Source: an uncultured Lachnospiraceae bacterium (GTDB taxonomy: Bacteria > Bacillota > Clostridia > Lachnospirales > Lachnospiraceae). Taken from it: a stretch of 51,709 bases of DNA. The translations under genes were made by a program, and so were the position numbers. This document shows, in pieces, positions 8,291 to 14,501 of the stretch. The first letter of the stretch is position 1; each line of letters begins with the position of its first letter. A model generated the notes under the pieces. That model was not told where the DNA came from and searched no databases. It saw only the letters and a list, made by a program, of their open reading frames with translations. The stretch spans positions 1 through 51,709 of the forward strand of contig CAKRTZ010000011.1 of assembly GCA_934402515.1 (NCBI GenBank), given 5' to 3'.

Positions 8291-8322
8291 TGAAGAAAAT
8301 CCGGCGTGGTCTACGCCGGATT
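8291..8322 (-). terminator. Intrinsic terminator of the CDF transporter gene
   Basis: On the minus strand AATCCGGCGT pairs with ACGCCGGATT (8298-8307 with 8313-8322) around a 5-base loop, followed by TTTTCTTC. The stem begins inside the last codons of the CDF gene. Confidence 0.7.
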
Positions 8323-9192
8323 CACATGTACCATAATATGTTTGACTTTTGGGAAATTCTCCTCAATACGGTTATGTACCTGCTCTGCTATGGCATGGGT
8401 TTCTTTTAACATTTTATTGCCATCGGCCCGGATTTCCAGATCCACATAAATTTTGTTGCCGAAGACTCTGGTATGAAGCAGATCAATTCCCAGCACTCCC
8501 TCAACGGATTCTGCACACTCCCGCAATGCTTTTTCTGTTTCCTCATCGCAAGCCTTATCCACCATTTTGTTCACTGCATCCATAAAAATATCGTAGGATG
8601 CTTTTTCAATGAAGAAACAAATTCCCAGGCTGGCTACCGGATCTAAGATTGCATATCCCATCCGTGCGCCGATGATACCCACCAGTGCACCAATGGAAGA
8701 CAAGGAATCCGAACGATGATGCCAGGCATCTGCCATCAGTGCACTGGAATCAATTTGTCTCGCATAATGTCTGGTGTACCAGAACATTCCTTCCTTTACC
8801 AGAATAGAAACCACAGCCGCCAACAATGCCAGCACTCCCGGCACTGCAAGATGGGCATAATCGCCACCTATGATCTTCTTCACTGCACTCAATCCGATTC
8901 CCAATCCTGTAATACATAGGACAGTGGCCAGAGCAATGGCTGCTACACACTCCAGTCTCTCATGACCATAGGGATGATCCTTATCAGACTCCTTGCTGGA
9001 GATTTTGACACCGATCATTACAATAAAGGTACTAAACACATCTGATGCAGAATGAACAGCATCGGAGATCATTGCTCCTGAATTTGCCACAACACCTGCG
9101 ACCAGTTTAAACAGGGATAACAACAGATTCCAGATTACACTGTTCACTGACACCCTCATCGCTACTTTTTCAAAATCTTTTTGTTTTTCCAT
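8311..9192 (-). CDS. Cation diffusion facilitator (CDF) metal exporter, probably Co/Ni
   Basis: This membrane antiporter of about 293 residues has six predicted TM segments (residues ~10-200) and a C-terminal cytoplasmic metallochaperone-like domain (VEGVLGIDLLHTRVFGNKIYVDLEI). The two metal motifs are intact: HSASD after ISDAV in TM2, and HHRSD after DAW in TM5. I chose the ATG at 9190-9192 because AAAGGTGG lies 8 bases upstream; a GTG at 9204 would overlap that site. The gene sits directly behind a NiCo riboswitch and its terminator, which argues for cobalt/nickel export rather than zinc. Family is certain, metal is inferred from the riboswitch. Confidence 0.92.
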   Translation of the reverse strand: MEKQKDFEKVAMRVSVNSVIWNLLLSLFKLVAGVVANSGAMISDAVHSASDVFSTFIVMIGVKISSKESDKDHPYGHERLECVAAIALATVLCITGLGIGLSAVKKIIGGDYAHLAVPGVLALLAAVVSILVKEGMFWYTRHYARQIDSSALMADAWHHRSDSLSSIGALVGIIGARMGYAILDPVASLGICFFIEKASYDIFMDAVNKMVDKACDEETEKALRECAESVEGVLGIDLLHTRVFGNKIYVDLEIRADGNKMLKETHAIAEQVHNRIEENFPKVKHIMVHVNPA

Positions 9193-9302
9193 ACAGAGAA
9201 CCACCTTTCCATAGTCAGCAAAGCCTGTTTCAACACCCTAAATTTGCAGGTTAAACTGTTTTACACTGACCTCATTCATTGATTTTCAGTCTGGAAAAGG
9301 GT

Positions 9303-9353
9303 AAAAAAATACACCCACGTTTCCAGTAATCGTTACTACTGTCCCGCGGATGT
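9303..9353 (-). terminator. Regulated terminator of the NiCo riboswitch
   Basis: On the minus strand ACATCCGCG (9345-9353) pairs with CGTGGGTGT (9311-9319), nine pairs including two G-U, followed by ATTTTTTT. The left arm is also the 3' strand of aptamer helix P4, so aptamer and terminator exclude each other. A metal-stabilised aptamer should therefore switch expression on. Confidence 0.75.
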
Positions 9354-9433
9354 CTCATCCACTGTCGCTTCGGCGACCCGGCTCCAAAGATCGATGTGCA
9401 TGCTACACATTTCCCCGGCCTGCTCAGTTTGTA
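9334..9433 (-). ncRNA. NiCo (czcD) riboswitch aptamer
   Basis: Reading the minus strand, the conserved blocks of the NiCo class appear in order: ACTGAGCAGG; a variable stem (ATGTG/CACAT); GAGCCGGG; stem GTCGC-CGAA-GCGAC; ACAG; stem GTGGATG/CATCCGC; then GGGACAGT closing P1 against ACTG. This four-way junction, as I recall it, binds Co2+ and Ni2+ and is typically placed upstream of CDF transporters, as here. The match was made by eye. Confidence 0.88.
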
Positions 9434-9467
9434 CTGTAGTTAAATTGCAGTGCAAAGAGTTTAGATA

Positions 9468-9496
9468 TTTATAACATAAACTTATGCAAAAAGCAA
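9468..9496 (-). promoter_or_regulatory. Predicted promoter of the NiCo riboswitch-CDF transcript
   Basis: TTGCTT (9491-9496) and TATAAA (9468-9473) on the minus strand, spaced by 17 bases, lie between the rpmF terminator and the aptamer, about 35 bases before helix P1. Confidence 0.45.
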
Positions 9497-9504
9497 GCCA
9501 AATG

Positions 9505-9540
9505 TGCAAAAAACAACCCCACCAGAAGTCTGATGGGGTT
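9505..9540 (-). terminator. Intrinsic terminator after yceD-rpmF
   Basis: AACCCCA and TGGGGTT (9515-9521 with 9534-9540), with a short inner AGA/TCT helix, are followed on the minus strand by GTTTTTTGC. It closes the rpmF transcript just before the riboswitch promoter. Confidence 0.75.
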
Positions 9541-9572
9541 ATCTTCAATCATAAATAATTCAGTTCAAGAAA

Positions 9573-9752
9573 TTAGTCAACGGAGATGATCTCACGTTTG
9601 TTGTAAGAACCGCATTTCTTGCAAACTCTATGAGGCATGGTCAGAGCGCCACATTTGCTGCACTTTACCAAAGTCGGAGCAGTCATTTTCCAGTTTGCTC
9701 TTCTTTTATCTCTTCTACCTCTGGAAGATTTATTCTTCGGACAAATAGACAT
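9573..9752 (-). CDS. rpmF: Ribosomal protein bL32
   Basis: This 59-residue protein begins MSICPKNKSSRGRRDKRR and has the zinc-binding CxxC pairs C31/C34 and C44/C47 (VKCSKCG, VCKKCG), so it is the zinc-binding form of L32. It is part of the large ribosomal subunit. The ATG at 9750-9752 with GGAGG 9 bases upstream is the true start; longer in-frame extensions run into yceD. It lies 4 bp after yceD, the usual yceD-rpmF pair. Confidence 0.97.
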   Translation of the reverse strand: MSICPKNKSSRGRRDKRRANWKMTAPTLVKCSKCGALTMPHRVCKKCGSYNKREIISVD

Positions 9753-9756
9753 CGCG

Positions 9757-10281
9757 TTACACCTCCTTATTACCATAGAAAATATCTTTAATCGCTGCCA
9801 TTCGCGGATCCGGTACAAATGCATCACATTCGCACGGTCCCATGTTTAAGTCCTTGCCACACTGTCTGCAGATCCCCTTGCAATCAGCTTTACAAAGGAC
9901 CTTCATCGGCAGATTCACTGTGATCTCCGTGTTTACCAGTTCTTCCACATTGAGTTGATAATCTTCCATGTAGGACTGATCATCATCCTCGGAATCCGGT
10001 CTGGCTACTTCCGGTGAGAAAACCTCTTGTTCAAAATCCAGATGAAGGATCTCATCTACCGGTTTTAAACAACGGTCACAGTTCATACGAAGTGTCACAT
10101 CAGCCTCTCCCTGTACCCGGGCCTTTCCAACACCTAAGTTAGAAAACGTAAAAGATACGGGGGACTTGTCTACAATCTCGTATTTACCGTTTCTACAGGA
10201 AAATCTATCCATTTCAATCGGAATCGACTGGTGGATAACTTTCCCTTCAGATGTAAAAACATCCGTTAAATTCACGTACAT
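9757..10281 (-). CDS. yceD: YceD/DUF177 family protein (23S rRNA accumulation protein)
   Basis: This 174-residue protein has the DUF177 core (LRMNCDRCLKPVDEILHLDFEQEV) with one CxxC pair, and a second cysteine cluster CKADCKGICRQCGKDL near the C-terminus, as in most Firmicute members. YceD proteins are linked to 23S rRNA maturation or accumulation, and almost always sit immediately before rpmF as here. A consensus SigA promoter lies ~50 bp upstream. The family assignment is firm; the biochemical role is known only loosely. Confidence 0.92.
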   Translation of the reverse strand: MYVNLTDVFTSEGKVIHQSIPIEMDRFSCRNGKYEIVDKSPVSFTFSNLGVGKARVQGEADVTLRMNCDRCLKPVDEILHLDFEQEVFSPEVARPDSEDDDQSYMEDYQLNVEELVNTEITVNLPMKVLCKADCKGICRQCGKDLNMGPCECDAFVPDPRMAAIKDIFYGNKEV

Positions 10282-10331
10282 AGCCTGCTCCTAACAAAAT
10301 CTAAATAGGTTTTGTCTGCACACAACAATTT

Positions 10332-10360
10332 ATTATAACGAAGCATACTATATTTGTCAA
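10332..10360 (-). promoter_or_regulatory. Consensus SigA promoter for yceD-rpmF
   Basis: TTGACA (10355-10360) and TATAAT (10332-10337) on the minus strand are separated by exactly 17 bases, a full consensus match. It begins 10 bases after the end of the exosortase operon, with no terminator between, so read-through from upstream is possible too. Confidence 0.8.
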
Positions 10361-10369
10361 CATCATTTT

Positions 10370-10738
10370 TCATCGTTCCAACATATTGATAATATAAGTT
10401 CTGCTGGGTGTTTCACTAATTTCAAAAGTCAAAAGCTGCCACCCCTCTTCCTCAATACTTTTTCTTATTTCTTCCGCAAAAACGTCTCCCGCATTTTCAA
10501 TGGTGGGATTGATTTCCTGAAATGGTTCAATGTTGTTGATATATTTATCCTGGTACTTCTCCAACAGCTGTTCCAGTTTTTTCTCGATTTGAGAGAATTC
10601 CCGGAACTTTTCATCCGTGGTGACAATATCCACCATCAGTTCCCAGGTATGGGGATGCACCTCTCCTCTTTTTCCGTTAATCGTTATGGAGTGATTGAGA
10701 TTCAAATAAAATTTGTATTTGTACTGATAATAGGTCAT
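10370..10738 (-). CDS. PTPS/QueD-fold protein, second copy in the XrtG operon
   Basis: This 122-residue protein has the 6-pyruvoyl-tetrahydropterin synthase fold signature: an N-terminal strand ending in His16 (LNLNHSI), H28 and H30 in VHPHTWEL, the INPTIENAGDVF motif, and ISETPSRTYI near the end. The three metal-binding histidines and the PT-x-EN motif are kept, but the catalytic Cys that QueD and PTPS carry four residues before the H-x-H is Arg24. It is therefore unlikely to be a standard QueD. It follows the glycosyltransferase gene by 5 bp, with the GGAGG overlapping that gene's end, so it is the last gene of the exosortase operon. Its role is unknown. Confidence 0.8.
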   Translation of the reverse strand: MTYYQYKYKFYLNLNHSITINGKRGEVHPHTWELMVDIVTTDEKFREFSQIEKKLEQLLEKYQDKYINNIEPFQEINPTIENAGDVFAEEIRKSIEEEGWQLLTFEISETPSRTYIINMLER

Positions 10739-10743
10739 AGGGA

Positions 10744-12150
10744 TTACTTTCCTCCTTCCGTCTGTAAAATTTTTCCAGACGGTTTAGGCTTTTTCTCCAG
10801 CAGCCATTTTACTCCCTGCCGGAATCGAAACAGAAACCAGAAATCCTGTTTTACCGTTTCCTCACACATGGTATACTCTTCCGACAAAGTGTAGGTTTTC
10901 CAGCTTGCTTTTCGTGTGATAGAGTTGATAATACCAGCAAATCGTACAAAAAAGGCAAACAAATTGAAAACCGGCATCAAAAACAAATACCCCAGTTTTC
11001 CGGCATAATACCTCTTTAGATCCTTGAACCTGTCCAAAAAAGTAAGGATATTCAGATAATACAAAAAACAGGTAAACACATACAGCAGATAAATCAGAAT
11101 CACTGCCGTAATAATACTGTCAAACTTATAGTTGATACAGCCTAATGCAAACAGGGCAAAATACCAGATCATCCGTGGAAAAGCAAAGGTGTGATCCATC
11201 ATAATCAGCCTTAACTCCGGGCTTGTGAAAAATCGGACAATGGGATATTTCATCTTCTTTTTCATAAACATGTTGGCAACTTCCAGTTCTCCAATCTGCC
11301 ATCGCTGTCTCTGGGTATAAAACTTATTGACGCTCTCAATGGGATCCACCATGAAAATGGCATCATTGCAGAGATAGACCCGGCGGTGAAGAACCGTTTT
11401 CATCTGAAAAGTCAGGTGCGTATCCTCACAAATGGTGTTGGTATTATACAGATACGTTTTTAACAGCACTGACTTTCGGAACATGGAAAAAGCACCTGAC
11501 AAAGTATAAATGCTGTTAAACTGGGATTCAAAGTTTCTTCCTGCAAGAAAGGCCTGACAATACTCCATAAACTCCAATCTCCGGAACTGCCGCAGGAAAA
11601 AGCCCTTGGTTTTTTCAATCAGCTGTGGCTCGATCAGAATAACTCCTGTCATGCAATCTATATGGGTATCACTCTCAAATCTTTTGACAGCATTCATAAG
11701 TGCATCAGGTGCTAATATCCCATCACTGTCAATATTCATGATATATTTTCCGTCACTGTTAAAAATTGCCTTGTTTAACGCCTTTGATTTCCCCTGTTTG
11801 GAGGAAATCCACCACATAGGCAGATCAGGAAAATCTACCTGCGCCTTCTGAAACATCTTGAAACTGCTATCCCTGGAACCATTGTCCACCAGAATCACTT
11901 CGATTTTATCGCTGGGATAGCTTGATTTTGCCACCGATTCCAGGCACCGGTACAAGGTTTTTTCGGAATTGTACACCGGGATCATCAGAGTGATCAACGG
12001 AATAAAGTTTAAGGGCTTTGTCTCTTTCAGCAGGCTTCTCTTGCACAAAAGTATAAAGGAGTTCATGACGGCAGGGACAATCTCAAACAGGATCGGTATG
12101 ATAATCCATGCACACCAGAAATAAATGTCACTTATCAGAAGATGCCTCAT
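10744..12150 (-). CDS. XrtG-associated membrane glycosyltransferase, family 2
   Basis: This protein of about 468 residues has one or two N-terminal TM segments (residues ~4-37). A GT2 catalytic domain follows: LMIPVYNSEKTLYRCLES, ILVDNGSRDSS, the metal-binding acids in MNIDSDGIL, and the QRQRWQIGE motif of processive or membrane GT2 enzymes. Three or four C-terminal TM segments end it (IWYFALFALGCINYKF; IITAVILIYLLYVFTCFL). GT2 enzymes move a sugar from a nucleotide donor to a lipid, polymer or protein. I chose the ATG at 12150, with AGGTGA 8 bases upstream, over the GTG at 12162. It overlaps xrtG by 23 bp. The acceptor may be the operon's own cargo protein; this is inference. Confidence 0.88.
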   Translation of the reverse strand: MRHLLISDIYFWCAWIIIPILFEIVPAVMNSFILLCKRSLLKETKPLNFIPLITLMIPVYNSEKTLYRCLESVAKSSYPSDKIEVILVDNGSRDSSFKMFQKAQVDFPDLPMWWISSKQGKSKALNKAIFNSDGKYIMNIDSDGILAPDALMNAVKRFESDTHIDCMTGVILIEPQLIEKTKGFFLRQFRRLEFMEYCQAFLAGRNFESQFNSIYTLSGAFSMFRKSVLLKTYLYNTNTICEDTHLTFQMKTVLHRRVYLCNDAIFMVDPIESVNKFYTQRQRWQIGELEVANMFMKKKMKYPIVRFFTSPELRLIMMDHTFAFPRMIWYFALFALGCINYKFDSIITAVILIYLLYVFTCFLYYLNILTFLDRFKDLKRYYAGKLGYLFLMPVFNLFAFFVRFAGIINSITRKASWKTYTLSEEYTMCEETVKQDFWFLFRFRQGVKWLLEKKPKPSGKILQTEGGK

Positions 12151-12733
12151 AATCAAACTCACCTACCTTTTGTTTTAAAATCTGGGCTTTGGTGAAAGTA
12201 TGGAAATAAAACCAGATTGTCATTCCGTAAAATATCAGTCGTCCCACAATGGTATGCGCCAGATAATAACTCTCGTTTCCAAAAAAATGAATAATACAAC
12301 AAATAGAAAACAATCTGACCACATTGGCAAACATGATCCAGAGAATTCCTTCTAAGGACACCAGAATCTTCTGTTTCACCGTATATACATCAAAAAAGGT
12401 AATTAACGAAATAAATACCAGTATTTCAATGAGGCCTGCACATTCAAAATCCACATAGAGGGAAACCGGTCCATTTTGGTTTTCAATAAACAGAATACTG
12501 TAACTGGTATACGCTTTGAAAATACCAAAGAAATTTCCCACAAGTCCTGACAGCCAGCATACAAACCGGCTCAGGTACGGGGTTAAAACGGGCTGCAGGC
12601 TGAAAAATAACATCAGAAACATTCCGATACTTCCCACCAGGAAAAAATAAAAATTCAGTTTTTTGCGTTTAAATACCGTCAGTAAATAAACCCAGATTAC
12701 AAAGAATCCCAATAACAAAACACTGCTTCGCAT
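12128..12733 (-). CDS. xrtG: Exosortase family protein, XrtG type
   Basis: This 201-residue polytopic membrane protein has about six to seven TM segments. The exosortase/archaeosortase catalytic residues are all present in the right order: Cys98 in FECAGLIE, Arg140 in FANVVRLF, and His160 in LAHTIVGR. The family acts as a membrane transpeptidase, recognising a C-terminal TM sorting signal on the outer face of the membrane. XrtG is the variant I know from Firmicutes, found with a GT2 and a PTPS-like protein, exactly as here. Its start lies inside the end of the upstream PTPS-like gene (37-bp overlap). Confidence 0.88.
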   Translation of the reverse strand: MRSSVLLLGFFVIWVYLLTVFKRKKLNFYFFLVGSIGMFLMLFFSLQPVLTPYLSRFVCWLSGLVGNFFGIFKAYTSYSILFIENQNGPVSLYVDFECAGLIEILVFISLITFFDVYTVKQKILVSLEGILWIMFANVVRLFSICCIIHFFGNESYYLAHTIVGRLIFYGMTIWFYFHTFTKAQILKQKVGEFDYEASSDK

Positions 12734-13209
12734 GTTGATGTATTCCCTCTGTCTTTATATAACTCTAATCTTGTATCTGTTTTTCCATGTTTCTTCTCAT
12801 ATTCCAGGAACTTCTCATCAGAAATTTGTTGATAGGTAGAGCCCGTCAGGAGTCTGCTTCCGATGGAATAAGTGGCCAGAGGACTATCTCCCAGTTCCAG
12901 CTCCACCAGAGAGACATCTTCTTTCAAAAGCTCCCTCTGTAGGTCCTCATAAAAGACCTTACACATATTTTCAATGGTGGGGAGTTCCATCCGGAAAGCC
13001 TGTAGTTCATTGAGACGATTTCCCTTGTATCTGGAAAAATAAGTTCTCATCCGCCTTTCGCAGGCATCAATTCTTTCCAATTCCTCTCCCACATTCTCCA
13101 GGTATGCCATGACACGGAAGGTATGGGCATGCATCTTTTCAGGATGTTCCAAGTCCAGATTGTGCATGGCATTAAACTGACACCGGATCCGATATGCCCT
13201 TCCCTGCAT
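12697..13209 (-). CDS. PTPS-related protein of the XrtG cassette
   Basis: This 170-residue protein has a PTPS-fold N-terminal part: RIRCQFNAMHNL, His16, then H27 and H29 in MHAHTFRV; ELPTIENMCKVF; VELELGDSPLATYSI. The metal ligands and PT-x-EN motif remain, but the catalytic Cys expected four residues before H27 is Pro23. A further ~45 residues (STYQQISDEKFLEYEKKHGK onwards) extend past the fold and are not in the sister protein. It starts 14 bp after the cargo gene and overlaps xrtG. The family is known as an exosortase-G associated protein; no reaction has been established to my knowledge. Confidence 0.82.
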   Translation of the reverse strand: MQGRAYRIRCQFNAMHNLDLEHPEKMHAHTFRVMAYLENVGEELERIDACERRMRTYFSRYKGNRLNELQAFRMELPTIENMCKVFYEDLQRELLKEDVSLVELELGDSPLATYSIGSRLLTGSTYQQISDEKFLEYEKKHGKTDTRLELYKDRGNTSTCEAVFCYWDSL

Positions 13210-13223
13210 TTCCTTTTCCTCTC

Positions 13224-14501
13224 TTAGTTAGTCTCTTTTTTTCTGGGATACTTTTTTAACAGTATGGTGCTGGAAGGGATCAGCATAAATGCCAGTGCTG
13301 CTCCCGCATAGGGGCTGGTATCTGCTCCCGCTGCACTTACCGGACGGTACATCAAGTGAGAAGCCCAGAACTCAATATTTCCAACATTCTCAATGTCAAT
13401 ATTGGGATTCTGCATCTGTAAGGTGGAAAGAGGGATTTTTACCTCCAATTCATTATTTTTGCCATTTTCATGTACCAGAAGTTTGGAATCTGCACCATCT
13501 GCCAAAGTATAACCAGCACTGCCGTTCCGGTTCTTCACATCCACATTATAAACTCCCGGTGTACTCATATCTGCCCCACTGGTGAACAGCTGAAAAGCCG
13601 CCTTCTGTCCGTCAATAGTAAATTCATAGTCAATACCGTCAAAACCAGACCCATAAGCAGTCGCTAACTGCACATAGACATAGACATTTTCTCCGTCACA
13701 GTACAATCCAATCTTATGTCTTACATTATTATTATACGTGCCTTTCTCGCACTGTTCTGCCTTGCCATTTACATAAAACCAGCCGTTCCACACTTCATTG
13801 GAATTATCATGACCGTACTCCCAGGAATAGGGCTTGTCCGACCAGTCGGAAAAATCACCGTCAATGGAGATGACCTCCTCTTTCGCACTTCTTGCCTTTT
13901 CCGGCCCTGCACTGATTTCCAGAGTAATCTGGTTCAGTTCTTCGGCATCTACATTTCCCGAAATACTCTGGGAAATAACCACATCTTCTTCGATTTCATC
14001 AGAATAGGTAAAGGTATGTAAAATTTCAACAGAAAACTCTTTCAGTGCTGCATCCGCATCCTGATAGTTCATACCGGTCACATCAGGAATCTCCAGCATT
14101 TGAACCTCTTGCGTCTCCTCAGTTTCCAACGTTTCGTCTTCTTCATCCGTCTCAATGATTTCCTCGGTTTCCCCGGACTCATTCTCTCCGTTTTCCGGCG
14201 TCTCCACTTCCATCTTTTCCGACTCCTGTGATTCGGTCTCCTTTATTTCCCCGTCAGTCTGATCTTTACTTTCCGCTTCCTTACTCTCTGACGGAAGGCC
14301 CTCGCTTTCCTGACTCTTTGATGGATTATTCTCCGATGAGTTGTTCCCGCTCTCTGCTTCTTTCTGCTCAGGATCTGCGAATTGCTCCGTTTCCTTCTGG
14401 GTGCTTTCCTGCACCTCTTGCGTCGTAACCGCACTGGCGTTTACGGTCATGCTGCTCATAAAACAGGCACAAAAAAACAAAATTCCAACCTTTTTCAACA
14501 T
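13224..14501 (-). CDS. Predicted XrtG substrate: PASTA + CBM9-like protein with C-terminal sorting signal
   Basis: This 425-residue secreted protein starts with a signal peptide (MLKKVGILFFCACFMSSMTV, cleavage near residue 24). Residues ~27-136 are a Glu/Ser/Thr-rich disordered stalk. Residues ~138-200 are PASTA-like (IPDVTGMNYQDADAALKEF, VVISQSISG, ITLEISAGP). Residues ~209-385 resemble a CBM9/DOMON beta-sandwich (ISIDGDFSDWSDKP; DGENVYVYVQLA). The C-terminus is tripartite: TSPYAG (395-400), hydrophobic AALAFMLIPSSTILL (401-415) and basic KKYPRKK, the form of a Firmicute exosortase sorting signal. There is no LPxTG, so housekeeping sortase is not expected. It overlaps the upstream membrane-protein gene by 7 bp. 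Being the cargo of XrtG is inferred from the signal and the operon. Confidence 0.85.
   Translation of the reverse strand: MLKKVGILFFCACFMSSMTVNASAVTTQEVQESTQKETEQFADPEQKEAESGNNSSENNPSKSQESEGLPSESKEAESKDQTDGEIKETESQESEKMEVETPENGENESGETEEIIETDEEDETLETEETQEVQMLEIPDVTGMNYQDADAALKEFSVEILHTFTYSDEIEEDVVISQSISGNVDAEELNQITLEISAGPEKARSAKEEVISIDGDFSDWSDKPYSWEYGHDNSNEVWNGWFYVNGKAEQCEKGTYNNNVRHKIGLYCDGENVYVYVQLATAYGSGFDGIDYEFTIDGQKAAFQLFTSGADMSTPGVYNVDVKNRNGSAGYTLADGADSKLLVHENGKNNELEVKIPLSTLQMQNPNIDIENVGNIEFWASHLMYRPVSAAGADTSPYAGAALAFMLIPSSTILLKKYPRKKETN

Noticed and set aside
9336..9548. 70-codon minus-strand open frame upstream of the CDF gene
   Set aside because: It overlaps the rpmF terminator and NiCo aptamer, lacks a ribosome site, and has no recognisable protein features.
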